Of a stretch of 64,000 nt of DNA, positions 33,867 to 45,639 are shown piece after piece. Every line of letters begins with the position of its first letter. Position 1 is the stretch's first letter. The notes below the pieces were generated by a model. That model made no database searches and was not told where the DNA came from. It was given only the letters and a program-made list of their open reading frames with translations. The DNA comes from Apodemus sylvaticus (taxonomy: Eukaryota; Chordata; Mammalia; Rodentia; Muridae): NCBI RefSeq assembly GCF_947179515.1, contig NC_067495.1, positions 30,479,004-30,543,003 on the forward strand. Reading direction: 5' to 3'. A program made the position numbers and the translations under genes.

Positions 33867-33974
33867 AAGATTATGCCTCCTAATCTATCCTAAATATTCC
33901 CCTAACTAGGGACAAAACATTCAAACACCTGAGTTTACTTGGGACATCCTAGTTTAAACCACCACACAGATGAA

Positions 33975-34205
33975 TCAGAAAAAAAGACACAATATAGTTT
34001 GAGTTTGTATTTCCTGCATGGTTGTTGATGTTGGATATGTTTCTGTGTTTCTTGGCCATTTGTATTTCCTCATTTGGAAAATGGTACGTTAAGTTCACCT
34101 CCCTGTTGGTTTGTTGGATTATTTGCTCTTTTTTATTTTAATTTTAGGGTTCTTGATATACTCTGGGTACTTTATTTATCCCATATCAGATAAATAGCTA
34201 GCAAG
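33975..34205 (-). mobile_element. Ancient L1 fragment
   Basis: ATTTTAGGGTTCTTGATATACTCTGG and TTATCCCATATCAGATAAATAGC match the inverted ORF2 C-terminal region of old mammalian L1s. Confidence 0.6.
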
Positions 34206-34209
34206 CTTT

Positions 34210-35140
34210 CATATATAGAATCTAAGGGACAAATAAAAGAACATGATCACAAAAGAGTAACTTCCTATGTAGCTCAAATCAGTCCCAAAGTTTCAACAAT
34301 TTTCCTTCCTTAGCCTTACAAGTGCTAGGACATAAGACTGCAAAATCAGTTTGTAAAATTCATTCCTTGAGTATTGTATGTATGTATATGATACGATTAT
34401 ACCATCTCTCATCTCCCTCCTCCAACTCCCTCTGGGATCCTCAAAACATCCCTCTTACAGCTTTATTTCCTTTTCTTAAAACAAAAAAAACCTGAATCCT
34501 ATTGGTGATGCTTATATGTGCATGATATGGGTCCCCCCACTGGAGCATGAACAACCTACCAGTGATCACACCTCCAAAGAAAAATGACTCTCTGCTAGCA
34601 TCTATCAACTGCCAATAGATGCTCGCTCCTCCAGCTGTGGAACCCCATGAGCTCTCCCCCAATTTATTGAAACTTGTGCTAGCTTACTCTTGTCCAGCTT
34701 GTGTGCCTAGAATCATAGCTACCGTGAGTTCTTGGGTGCTGTAGTCATGTCATGCCAGAAGACAGCATTTCACAACATTCCACCTCATAACTCTGGTTTT
34801 TACATTCCTGGCAGGGGTTAATGCCCCATTTAGCAGTTATCACCGACAGTTACTTTTTCTCAGCACGTAACCAGTTATGACTCATGCGAAATCATGTTTA
34901 TAACATTGAGATAAGAAATGAATGTGATGGTTTTATTTTCTAGTTTATTACTCTTCCTGAGTTCCCCTTTGTATCCAGGTGAAGTGGTCAAATCATTTCA
35001 GGGGCCACCTTCTGTTTTACTTTTATAGATAATATTGATTCATTTTATTCTTAACCACAAACTATATTGTTGCATTGGCTTTTGGGGGGTCAATTTTAAG
35101 TATGTAAACCTGGTATTTGCCAATTTTTAGAAAAAAAAAG
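34210..35140. other. No recognisable gene
   Basis: This is non-coding. I recognise no repeat with confidence. Confidence 0.45.
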
Positions 35141-35149
35141 TTACTCACT

Positions 35150-35497
35150 TATGGGACTGTGAAAGGCAGCCTGTTTTCTGGTTGAGCTAGGTTTAAACCT
35201 CATTTAACCATCAGGAGAAAATCCTGCAAGGAACCGACAGTGTTAACCGTGCTCCTAAAACACCAGGCTCCTGACACAGGCTGCAGCTCTCCACTCCATA
35301 GATCTGTGGCCATCAGTCATGCAGCCTCAAGACACATCTCCATTTTAATGAGGTACCTAAATCCCTGATGGGCTTAGCCAATTAAGATATCCTTCCCAGA
35401 CACTCCTCCCTGCAAAAGGTGTTTAACCTCAAGCCAGCCTGAAAAAGTGGGGTACAGTTTTACTCATCACAACTCCCTGCCATGACAATAAAAGCTG
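35150..35497 (+). repeat. ERV LTR, first part
   Basis: This is LTR-like sequence ending CATGACAATAAAAGCTG, where AATAAA is the polyadenylation signal. It is interrupted by L1-E. The continuation CTGCCTCTTCTCATTAGG is at 36371 onward. Confidence 0.6.
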
Positions 35498-36369
35498 TTT
35501 TTTTCTTTTTTTATTACATATTTTCATTTACATTTCAAATGTTATCCTCTTTCCTAATTTCCCCTTGAAAACCCCCTAACCCCTTCCCTCCCCTGCTCAA
35601 CCCATCCACCCACTCCCTCTTCCCTGTCCTGGCATTCCCCTACACTGGGGCAACAAGCCTTCTCGGGACCATGGGACTCTCCTCCCTTTGATGTCCAACA
35701 AGGCCATCCTCTGCTATATATGCAGATGGAGCCATGGGTTCCTCCATGTGTAATCTTTGGTTGGTGGTTTAGTCCCTGGGAGCTCTGAGGGGGATCTGGT
35801 TGGTTCATATTGTTTTTCTTCCTATGAGGTTGCAAACCCCTTCAGATCCTTGGGTCCTTTCTCTAACTCCTCCATTGGGGACCCTGTGCTCTGTCCAATG
35901 GTTGACTGCAAGTATCTGCCTCTATATTTGTCAGGCTCTGGAGAGCCTCTCAGGAGACAGCTATATCAGGCTCCTGTCAGCAAACACTTGTTGGCATCCA
36001 CATTAGTGTGTGGATTTGGGGGCTGTATATGGGATGGATCCCTAGGTGAGGCAGTCTCTGGATGATCTTTCCCTCAGTCTCTCCACACTTTGTATTTCCT
36101 CCCATGGGTATTTTGTTCCCCCTTCTAAGAAGGAAGTATCCATACTTTGGTCTTCTTCCTTCTTGAGCATCATGTGGTCTGTGAATTGTGTCTTGGGTAT
36201 TCTGAGCTTCTGGGCTAATATCCACTTATCATTGAATGCATACCATGTGTGTTCTTTTGTGACTGGGTTATCTCACTCAGAATGACACTTTCTAGTTCCA
36301 TCCATTTACCTAAAAATTTCATGAATTCATTGTTTTTAATAGGTGAGTAGTACTCCATTGTGTAAATGG
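35498..36369 (-). mobile_element. L1-E, truncated LINE-1 inside an ERV LTR
   Basis: T-run 35498-35515, an older-type 3' UTR (TTACATTTCAAATGTTATCC), then the ORF2 C-terminus (about 36190-36369, CTTCTGGGCTAATATCCAC and TGGTGAGTAGTACTCC-like end). It is 5'-truncated to about 0.87 kb. GCTG at 35494-35497 and 36370-36373 may be what is left of the TSD. Confidence 0.8.
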
Positions 36370-36373
36370 GCTG

Positions 36374-36603
36374 CCTCTTCTCATTAGGATCCACTGTGCT
36401 AAAGAGCCCTGTCTAATCTCACACAGGAGGCCTCTCTACAAACAGGTTCCCACCAAGCCAGCAGTTCCCAAGGGGACCTTAGACTGGGCTTCCTGACACC
36501 TCTAGCAGGGTCCTCTTGCTTCTCACAATAGGACACCCACCAGGAGTGGGGCGTGGGTATGTGCCGTCAAACTTCCTGCATCCCACCTTGCCCAGTGGCC
36601 CAA
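36374..36603 (+). repeat. ERV LTR continuation running into the gap
   Basis: CCTCTTCTCATTAGGATCCAC follows directly on the AATAAAAGCTG of 35487-35497 once L1-E is removed. How far the LTR extends before the gap is not clear. Confidence 0.45.
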
Positions 36604-36803
36604 NNNNNNNNNNNNNNNNNNNNNNNNNNNNNNNNNNNNNNNNNNNNNNNNNNNNNNNNNNNNNNNNNNNNNNNNNNNNNNNNNNNNNNNNNNNNNNNNN
36701 NNNNNNNNNNNNNNNNNNNNNNNNNNNNNNNNNNNNNNNNNNNNNNNNNNNNNNNNNNNNNNNNNNNNNNNNNNNNNNNNNNNNNNNNNNNNNNNNNNNN
36801 NNN
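36604..36803. other. Assembly gap (200 N)
   Basis: Exactly 200 ambiguous bases, a round number typical of a placeholder of unknown true length. Confidence 0.99.
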
Positions 36804-37335
36804 TTTTGCTATGGATGGTCATATCTCTAACAAAGTATAAGGGGATTTAGACTTTTTCTTCCCAGAAAGATGGTACATGAGAGCAGGTGACAAAGTAACA
36901 TAATTCAAGAAGTGTTTTTAGAGAAAATGGAAAAACAAGACAGCAAAAGAGAAGACAGCTGTTTGCTCGTATGGCAAAGCTGCTTTCAAAGCTTTTGCAG
37001 GTTAATGCTCCAATACCTTTGATCCCTTAACATCTGGTGGTCTCTACATGTCAGCATTAGTTTGAAAAATTGATCTGTTTGTGTTTCTACAGATTTAATA
37101 AGCTAATAAATCAAGATAATGCTGATAACAAAGCACAGATTCAAAATGTTTAGCAATGCTGTGTCAAAAGCTTTCACACTCAGAAGGTTACTGAGATTAG
37201 CAGTAGCCTAGAAGGAAGAGTGTGTGATAAATCACTGGATTCAGAAGCAGACTTTTCTCTGATGAACTCATTTTTATTCCTGAGTACAAGTAGGGGGTAA
37301 AGGACAATCTTGTGTATCAACCTCAGAAATGCCAT
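36804..37335. other. No recognisable gene
   Basis: AT-rich non-coding sequence after the gap. No exon was seen. Confidence 0.45.
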
Positions 37336-37339
37336 GTAC

Positions 37340-37560
37340 TATATTTGAGACAAGGTCTCTCACTGACTTAGAAGTCTCCAATTCAGCTAAACTGATTGGC
37401 TACCAAGTCTCAAAGAGCTTCCTGTCTTTGCATCACCAGTCCTGAGATTATGAAAGTGTACAACCATGCCCTACATTTTTAAAGCATACTCAGAATCATA
37501 AGCAGATCCTCATGCTTGCAAAGCATGCATATTGCTGAATGAGCTATCTCCCTGGCCCCT
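37340..37560 (-). repeat. B4-type SINE
   Basis: Inverted composite SINE: GAGACAAGGTCTCTCACTGA (B1-like half) and CTGAATGAGCTATCTCCCTGGCCCC (tRNA/ID half). Confidence 0.75.
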
Positions 37561-37837
37561 GATGAATACTTTTATGAAATTAAAACAAGTTATAAAAAGA
37601 TTTGTCTCATGTGTCTATGACTATAAAGCTGTGGCACATAATAGACAAATTAGAAGACAAACAGCATTTGCAAAGCTTACAAGTAGTAGAGACAAAGGAC
37701 TGAAGTTGATTTGTACTTCCAAAAAATGTTCTGTAAAACACTAGTCCTGAAAGAAATTTTAGGGAAAAATCTGTTTGTGTATAGTTGAGAAATAGGATAT
37801 TCCAAAGTTAGTCTCCATTTTGCATATAAATAATGTT

Positions 37838-38180
37838 AAGTGCTGGGGTGCTTTGAATATGCTTGGCCTATAGGAAGTGGCACTGTTGGGAGGTGTGGCC
37901 TTGTTGAAGGAAGTGTGTCACTGTCAGGGTGGGCTTTGAGACCCTCTCCCTAGCCATGTGGGAGTTAGTCTTTTGTCTTTGGAACAAGATGTAGAACTCT
38001 CAGTTCCTCCAGCACTATGTCTGCATAGATACTGCCATGCTTCCCGCCTTAATGATAATGGACTGAACCTCTGATCTTGCAAGTCAGCCCCAGTTAAATG
38101 TTTCCCTTTATAAAAGTTGCCCTGGCCATGATATCTGTTCACAGCAATGGAAACCCTAGCTCTGAAAAATCCCACATCAG
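37838..38180 (+). repeat. LTR of rodent RMER/MaLR type
   Basis: GAATATGCTTGGCCTA, GGAGGTGTGGCCTTGTTG, AATGATAATGGACTGAACCTC, AGTTAAATGTTTCCC and TGTTCACAGCAATGGAAACCC follow the layout of a common rodent LTR. The 3' end is mutated and no TSD was established. Confidence 0.65.
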
Positions 38181-38199
38181 AGATAGTAACTTCCATTGC

Positions 38200-39005
38200 C
38201 AAAAAAGAAAGTAAAAGAAAAATGTTAAAGGTCCCACGGGACACATAAATGAGGAAGTTGTTATTATAATGTGTGTTCCTTTTACTTTCAGATCACACAC
38301 AAGAATATACTGGGTTAGAGTATATTATGTATTTTTTTAGTGTGAGTTTGTTTTAAAGGTAAACAACAACTGGGTAAAATGATAGCCAATGATTACAAAG
38401 GGAGCTGTAAGTCAGGTTTTCCTCGTTAAGCCTGAAGTATCAGTGTTGTTCCAACTTGGTAGAAATGAAATTATGTGATATGAGGAAGAACCAAAGAGTT
38501 ATCAGTAGAGGTCAGGCTAGAGATCAGAGGTATACATATCTGTGTTGAGCACCAACAACACAAGACATACTCTGCTTACTACTTTGTCCAAATTTAATAA
38601 GGTATTACTGAATTTTGGAGGGAAGATTTCCTACTTCATTTACATGTGTTTTGGGTAGAACCTAGTCTATATCAACATGCAGCAAGGAAATTTTGCAAAT
38701 CAACAAAACACTTCACTTTTAATCCTGAGCTTCAGTCAATGAAAGTGTTGTTGAGTTACCATACCTATGAAATACAACAGCAGGGAGCTATAGTCAGTGG
38801 AGCCTTTTCTATCTTAGCTCCACTCAAGATGCCTTCAGAAGTGAGCAGTGAGAGGCACAAACAACCAGGAACCCTATTAGTCCCCAGTGAAAGACTGAGT
38901 ACAATTTCCATCTCTCTTCTCAGATATAAATGAAATGAATTTTTCTTTTGGCTCCTTTCCCTTAACACCACTGACTTGTATTTATTCTCTCATGGTCTAC
39001 ATGTA
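38200..39005. other. Probable intron or 3' flank of the BEN-domain gene
   Basis: No exon completing the second BEN domain was found here. The sequence is AT-rich and non-coding. Confidence 0.4.
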
Positions 39006-39011
39006 ACAAAC

Positions 39012-39215
39012 CTCGGAGAGCATCAATCCTATTGCGATCAAGTGCAAACAGGCCACACTCCATATTGCCATAGACATTACTTTCAATTAGTACTTCCTCT
39101 GGAAACAAGTGGAGAATGATGTATTTGGCTGCCAGGTCTGGACGCAAATGGGATTTTGCTGTAGACAGTACTGAATATGGTATCCGTATACCTCTAGCTG
39201 GGTTTCCAAGATATA
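39012..39215 (-). CDS. Bend2: Bend2-like exon: second BEN domain, first half
   Basis: The acceptor is TTCTAG at 39221-39216. The exon begins with 2 nt and then YLGNPARGIRI, runs through LRPDLAAKYIILHLFPEEVL and IESNVYG, and ends LDRNRIDALR plus one base at 39012, before CCGAG/GTTTGT. Its 204 nt equals the length of the first-BEN exon (43864-44067), and both are phase 1-1, so they are paralogous. Reading on without splicing gives only 15 more residues to a stop at 38962. That would leave the BEN fold without its C-terminal helices, so I prefer splicing. Confidence 0.85.
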
Positions 39216-40753
39216 CTAGAAGCAAAATAGAAAAGTAGAGATTAGGTTGTACTTTTAAAAGACTCTATTAAAAAGATTAATTTTTCTGAGTTTTGGGGGT
39301 ACAAGAATTTGAGAATTTAAAATAATTAAATCTTAAATTTCTAGTGTTTTGTTTTGCAGGATTTTAGCTTTTTTGATAATAAGCAAAACTTATAAGATGG
39401 GAAGATAAGGAGGTGGGAGGATCTGGAAGGACTTGGAGGAAGGGAAAGAATATGATCTATCTATCTATATATATAATTACAATGTAACTTAAAATTTAAA
39501 TTATTAAAATTTTAGTAGATTATGAGGCATCATAAACATGAGACATAAATTACTGCTGGCATAATTATTTGTGCTTCCATTGTTCAAAAAAAATGACTAT
39601 GTTCTGCTACCTCCTGGCACACAGTAAGTAGTAAAACTAAATTTAGTATATTATAAACAATTTTATTCAAGAGAGAGTAAATTATTTAGAACCATATCAA
39701 TGGGCCTAAAGACTTAATTCTGGGAGATTAGCTTTATATCAAGGGTCAGAAAAAGGTTGATATATTTATATAGTAATTCAATTTCACAGAACCTAAGAAA
39801 ATCACCCAAACTATGGAAAGTGCCATTTAAAGAAGGTAGAAAAGCTCTATAGTAGGTAAGCTCCTCCTAAAAATAAACTTTTATAAAAAGCACTAAACAC
39901 AGAAAGGCATTAAGTTAGGGAGAATGAAACTGGATTTAGAAGACTGACCCATGTTCCTTCAAAAGAAATTGCATTTGTCAGTATTTTGGCTGTTATGGCT
40001 CTTGGTTATATAAAGCTCTGATTGTTTGTTGTTGCTGTTTGTTTGAATTCTTTGTCTGGTGATTTTTATTGTTTAATTCACCAACTTTCTCCAGGCACAA
40101 ATTTAACATATAAAAGTTATATTATTTGTATAACAGAAAGATATATTCCCTCATAATTCCTTTTGAACATGATCCCCAGGAACAGTCTACTGAATGTTGA
40201 TATGAATACCATGGTAAAGACAGTCCCAAGAACCACTCATTTACTAGCATGTTAAAAGCAGCATCCTGGGGGAGAATGTCATAGAAAGCATAGTAGCCTG
40301 TGGCTCAATTATTTACAGACCCACTTTTAATAGACACAGTATATAGAGTTGGCAGTGAAGGTACAATGCCCCAAGAAATGGCATTTGTTAAATTTTTTCT
40401 GAAACCCCTTAAGTGCCAGAAACAGAGATCAAAAACTGGAAGCTGATCCCACCTGTAGCTCCTGTCACCTGTACCATGAAACCAGATGGTGTCTCATCTA
40501 AGAGCTCTCACCACTCAAATATCATCCAAGGGTTACTCTCTGCTGGAAGAGTAAGATTCAGTTTAACATTTAAAGTGGTCAGTGTCAAACCCAAGTATCT
40601 TTATGTCATTAGCTCATGACTATAAGGAGTTTAAGTGGTTTCAATTTCTTATGAAAGTTTTCCAACAGGCATAGAAGTAAAAAAACAATACTAAAAACCT
40701 TACTAATTTAATACCAAGACCCACTAGCCAGAGAGTTTGTATTGAAAACTCAC
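39216..40753. other. Bend2-like intron
   Basis: AT-rich intron with no exon or clear repeat. A short (ATCT)n/TATATA tract lies at 39455-39475. Confidence 0.6.
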
Positions 40754-40943
40754 CCAATTGGTCAGGATTGATGACTGCATTATCACTGCCCTCCGGGTTA
40801 GCACCAGTAATGTGTTCAAATTCCACTCTTTCTCTTTTTATAGACTCCCTGACATCCCGAAGCCACTGAGAAGGTCCCTCACCAGCATCATTATTGTTTC
40901 TGGCACACCAGTTTGAGGCCATTGGCACACTGAAGTTTCTATT
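40754..40943 (-). CDS. Bend2: Bend2-like exon: inter-BEN linker
   Basis: 190 nt, phase 0 in and phase 1 out. The acceptor GTGTTTCAG precedes AATAGAAACTTC, and the donor is TTGG/GTGAGT at 40753-40748. The peptide starts NRNFSVPMASNWCARNNND and includes WLRDVRESIKRERVEFEHI, a likely charged helix, then a polar stretch ending NPDQL. It links the first BEN domain to the second. Frame agrees with both neighbours. Confidence 0.85.
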
Positions 40944-41424
40944 CTGAAACACAAAATCCTACCTATAAATATATATCCATATTGAGAAAGTATGTACATA
41001 TGTCAGTATCTACCTAGCCCCACCACCATGATGGCAAGGAAACAATGAGCCATTTCTAAAATAGAGGGCATTATAAATAAAAGGCATCCCAATATGACCT
41101 CAAACTGTCAAGATTTGATAATTCATGGGGGAACCTAACAACTCTGTCCAACAAACTGCTAAAATTAGATGTATAGTAAATATTCCAGAAAAAAATGAAC
41201 ACACATGTGTCATGGGTGATTCCTATGAATGACAAATTTTGCTTAGTTTTAATATTTTATGCTTTTGTTTTTATTCTCTTCTTCTGATGGCTTTCAAATA
41301 TATATATTTATATATTACCCTTAAGGAATCATTGCTTACATAAATACCTGAGTTGGAATCTACCCTTGCCAAACAGGAGAGGTAGGCTCAGACATTTGCA
41401 GCATGTTACAAAAGACTTGTGTGA

Positions 41425-41550
41425 TCAGGTCTGATGGTATGCTCCTGTTTCCCAGTGACTTCGGAGGTCAGAGCAGTAAGATCATTGAGCCCCTGAGTTT
41501 GAACAGTTCTGGTGAGACCAGACCATAGTAAAGCAAGTCTCAGTGAACAA
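41425..41550 (+). repeat. Old B1 SINE
   Basis: GTATGCTCCTGTTTCCCAGTGAC, GAGTTTGAACAGTTCTGG and GACCAGACCATAGTAAAGC follow B1 order, with many changes. Confidence 0.55.
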
Positions 41551-42259
41551 AAAGTACCTCCTGTGATTTTGATATGTACACAGACCACTGTTTTAAGCTA
41601 GGACCCCTCAAACTTTAGTGTACTCATAAATCATCTGGAGCTGGGGTCTTGAAAAGTGCAAATTCTACTTTTATGAGTCTGAGGTACAAGATTACATTTC
41701 TCACAAGGTTTCTGGATCACAAGGCCACTTTGAATGGCAAGGACCTGTATCTGGCTTCTTATAAAGCATACAGCAGGCACCTGGCTTTCTTCTTTTCTGA
41801 AGGCTAAGCAGATATGCAAATTACCATTTTCCAGACAGCATATTGATTTTGCATGCAAATTGTTTAGGATGCAGTTTTTGACTGCTATAAAATGCAATGT
41901 TAAAAATAAGCTGATCTGGTTTCCAACAGATGGTGCTTGAGCTATCACTGAAATCCAGTCACCAGGAAAACATAAACTCAGCTGCAAATACTCCTGGCTA
42001 AATTTCCATAAACTTACTCTAAAGGGACAGACATGACTAAATACTGTAACTAATAATAAAGTGGGATCTTTAGAGATACTGGTGAAAATTAGGAATTGCT
42101 ATTAACTTAATTTACCAGGAATAGAACATATATGGCATTCTACTCAAATGGCCTATTAAAAGTTAAAAACAAATTTCTAGTGGATTTTGAAGATGGAACT
42201 CATTAGAAAGAAACCAGATTGCTATTGCCATATACTAACTACAGAGGGTATAAAATATG

Positions 42260-42582
42260 TATGATGTGGGCAGGGGAGACAGTACAAGAGGGAAGAAGGA
42301 AGAGAAATTGCTGTATAAGCATGAGCTCCTGAGTTCACATCTCTACCACCCACATAACAAGGCAAGCAGAGCTGTGAACACATATGTAACACTAATTCTG
42401 TGTGGTTGAAGACAGGAAGATCATTGGAGCTTACTGGATGCCAGCCTAGCTACAAATTCAGTAAGAGACTTTCTCAAATGAGTAAGGTAGAGAGAGTGAT
42501 AGAGGTTACTCAGGGTCCTCCTCTGACCTCCAAGCATATACACATGCACACACCCAGACAGACAGATAGCAGACAGATACAG

Positions 42583-42618
<36 letters not shown>

Positions 42619-42631
42619 ACACACACACATG
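42260..42631 (+). repeat. B4-type SINE with (CA)n tail
   Basis: tRNA/ID-like start near 42265, B1-like half (GATCATTGGAGCTTACTGG, GCCAGCCTAGCTACA), CTCCTCTGACCTCC and a CA microsatellite (42586-42629). Confidence 0.65.
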
Positions 42632-43092
42632 GAAGAAAGTAGAAATAAGGGGAAAGAAAAATAGATCTGTAATAGTTAAATCTCAAAACATGCATTCTTT
42701 GTAACAAGTTACACCATCACTAGATGTGAATAAGTAGTGAAGGACCTGGCCTGTGCTTTCTTCTGCATAGCCTTGGCCACCACTGCTGGCACATATGGCT
42801 GGCTTTTATATGTATGAGTGACTCAGTAAGGTATTGAAAAAGACTTGCTAAATATTTTACTATGTTAACTATAATATAATATTTTATTTCTCTTGAAGTC
42901 ATTTTTATAAAACATGAATATCAAGTAGTAAAACAAATAGGCACTGAAATTTGGAAAAATCACCTCTACCTACCTACATCAAGTAAAGGGCATGTGGCCT
43001 GAAAATTCTGAGTACCATGCTATAAATTCTGGAGTTGTATATAACATAGACACAAAGTGTTCTTCATTAAGGTAAAAGGTAAACTAACTTAC

Positions 43093-43214
43093 TCTGGGTA
43101 TTTCTGCTTCAGTATACAAACTCTCTATCATAAAACTAATAGCAGAAATACAGTCTTTCCAGTCTTTTCCTTGTTCGCTTAAGTCATAGTTTGGGAAAAC
43201 CGTCAAGAGATATT
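43093..43214 (-). CDS. Bend2: Bend2-like exon: first BEN domain, second half
   Basis: 122 nt, phase 1 in and phase 0 out. The acceptor TCTGTTTACAG and donor CCAGA/GTAAGT are both strong. Joined to the previous exon it reads AIRE-YLLTVFPNYDL, then WKDCISAISFMI, the FP..DL and W..C...I pattern of the BEN-domain C-terminal helices. It ends YTEAEIPR. A matching exon for the second BEN domain was not found in the window. Confidence 0.88.
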
Positions 43215-43863
43215 CTGTAAACAGAGAAGAAAAATTATCCACAAAAATTAGAAAAGAAACTAGATGTTTCATTTAAAATAACAACAAAAGACCCTTTCTC
43301 TTCATGATTGGCATTCTTTTTCTCTATTTTCTCCCTTGGGTGTTTAGAAGTTCTACTTGAAGCTTTGCTGAATTATTTCTTTGTTTCATATATTTCCTGA
43401 AAACTCACCTAGGGGAAAGGGCCAATACTCAGAACTTGGTGATTTAAGAAAAAAAGTGCCAACTCTTTCAAGGTTCTAAGACCACTTATCAATATGTTAG
43501 CACTAAAAAGCAGCAGCACCCTGAAAAGGGAAAAGTTGTCACAGTAAACACAGTGACGCCATGCTGTATTTACTGATGTGTTTGTCATGTCTACCTTCCC
43601 CTAAATTATTCTGTCAGCATAAGATAGTCCTTGTACACCATTCACTCTGACAAAGACAAAGACTCCTCCAGAATAGAGCTCAAATGGTCATCCACAGGCA
43701 TGTCTTCTCAGTGTAGCTGTCTGATTCTGAGGTCCCCTCAACACCACTACACTGGGAAAGATTTCTAAGTGTTGTCACATATATGTCATCTTCTAGACTC
43801 TGAGCAATATTCTATTTTATCAAATAATGATAAAAATAAGATTCCTTAGTTAACTTTACATAC
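43215..43863. other. Bend2-like intron between the two halves of BEN 1
   Basis: 649 bp, no repeat recognised. Confidence 0.7.
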
Positions 43864-44067
43864 CTCTTATTGCTGACATTTTGTTTTGATCCATTAATAT
43901 GCAACGTGAAGTACGTTCAGCAACTGAGCTTAAAAGCAGAATTTCCTCAGAAAATATCACATTAGCCAAGTAGCAAGCTGCATAAGTGGGAGTTGGCTTA
44001 TTTTTTGCAGTCACCAAATGAAAAGTAGCTAACCTGATGTTTCTTCTTGGATCACCAAGATAGCCTT
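43864..44067 (-). CDS. Bend2: Bend2-like exon: first BEN domain, first half
   Basis: 204 nt, phase 1-1. The acceptor is CTATATTTTAG and the donor is AAGAG/GTATGT. The peptide reads GYLGDPRRNIRLATFHLV, then YAACYLANVIFSEEILLLSS and MDQNKMSAIR. LGDPRRNI and the A..LA..IFSEE.L core match the BEN-domain N-terminal helices and the equivalent exon at 39012-39215. The SNVYG-type motif of the second BEN domain is replaced by SSVAE here, so the two domains may differ in DNA contacts. Confidence 0.9.
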
Positions 44068-45635
44068 CTAAAATATAGGAAAAAACAGAACTTGATAGTA
44101 ATACCCCATTGGCAAAGTTATCACACATTTTGATCACAGGTCATGAACAAATTACCTTACGGGGTTTCTTCCTCCCATGGTAGCTAACTTTCAGACTACC
44201 TGAAGGTGCTATGAATACTTCTTATGGGAAAAGTCATCAATAGTTTTACCCAGCTGCAAACCCTGTGAACTATACAAATGACCAGCATAGCAAGATATAC
44301 ACAGACCCTGTTGTGAAACAGTGGCACAAATGTTATGAGGGTAGTCAATCACTTTCTTATTGGATACAAGACCCACTCCATAGGTAGAAATACATGGTCA
44401 AAAAGTCATGTTCGGCAAACTCATGAACCCTAGAAGAGAACATACTACTACTATTATAGTTCAAAATGTTCTTGAAATGTCTATCTCTATATCTATCTAT
44501 TAGTGAAGATATCAGACTCCATCAAAGAAGTTTCTTTGTGCAGTAGCCAGTGGCCATAGAAGCTCTGAACTGATCAAAGTGCAGTGAGCAAGTGCCAGTG
44601 GAGTGCTCAGCCACAAAAATAGTAACTCAAAGACCACTGCAGAAGAGGAGGAAGATTTTAAGAGCCATAGGTTGGGGAAGACCAGAGTAAAAACCAATGT
44701 ATTTTGGATATGAAAGGACTCAGAAACTCCCAGCAGCTGGGGTGCCTGCACAAGAACAAAACAGTGAACATTTTGGCATAAAGAGGGGTAGCTCCTAAGG
44801 CCATCCCCTTAGTTGAGGAGCTATTATCAGTTGGCTTCTGCAACTTTCAACATCAATTTTCTTTAACTTTGCGCTCACTAGTATGTTTTCTGTGCTCCAG
44901 TGGACAGCCCCACATCCATGAGTAAAGAAGCACAAATTAGATTTAGTAGACTATTAAAAAATATAAAGAAGGCACAAGGTTAACAGGAGGGTGGATCTGG
45001 GGAGGAGTTAGAGATAGAAATAAGGGATGACTAAAATGTATTATATATACTCTGAAAGAATTAATTAAAATGTTACATTAAAATACAAGGGAAAAGAAAA
45101 AGAAAATTTCATGAACATATCATTAAAACACCCATGATAATTAAATTGTCTATTCACAGAAATTTACAAGGGGGAATTTTTCTATAATTATTCTATTTTT
45201 CCATTAAACGAGTCTCCCTGATGTTGTCTGCTCATCTGGCAACATTGTTCATTTTGTCTAGTCTTGAACTTACACATTTCAACTATCGGTTCATTCGCTT
45301 GAATAAATTTAGTTATTAGGCTCCAGGTAAATATGTTGATTTGTATTCTCATTGTTCCCTTTTACATTCTAAGTACATTCAAAATTATAGTAATCAGTGT
45401 CTATAAGTGTCTTAAAAATTATATATGAAGTATGTGGTTGATAGTTAAAATTTTCAAGTAACTAGCACTTCTTGAACAGTTTCTATCTACCATGTTAATA
45501 TTTACCTCTAAGCTCAGTCTCATCACTTTAATAACTCCAATATCATTATAACTAACCAGTTAAGAAGACTGAGGCCCAGAGGTAAACTATTTAAACAAGG
45601 TCAAATTACTACTTATAGAGCCAATTTAAAAATTT
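44068..45635. other. Bend2-like intron
   Basis: Non-coding. Short ORFs at 44512-44843 lack splice context. Part of 44470-45060 resembles an old, AT-rich retroposon tail but is not identified. Confidence 0.5.
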
Positions 45636-45639
45636 AAGT

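Larger units (their letters stand above)
32931..33966 (-). repeat. LTR (class III-like), split by another LTR
   Basis: On the minus strand it starts TGTGGTGGTTTAAACTAGG (33966) and ends GTTTAAGACA (32931). Inside are a GA-rich stretch (33096-33298), AATTAAATGTTC as a polyadenylation-type signal, and TTGGTCATGATGTCTCGTCAC. The flanks CAAAT and CAGAT suggest a decayed 5-bp TSD. Without the nested insert it is about 530 bp. The family name is not assigned. Confidence 0.65.
40944..43092. other. Bend2-like intron with SINEs and a CA tract
   Basis: It contains a B1-like SINE (about 41425-41550) and a B4-type SINE ending in (CA)n (42260-42631). No further exon was seen. Confidence 0.6.

Noticed and set aside
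36516..36840. Long ORFs across 36.5-36.8 kb
   Set aside because: They are artefacts of reading through the 200-N gap.
38646..38933. 95-aa plus-strand ORF as a gene
   Set aside because: No splice or promoter context and no recognisable domain. It lies beside the Bend2-like exon on the other strand.
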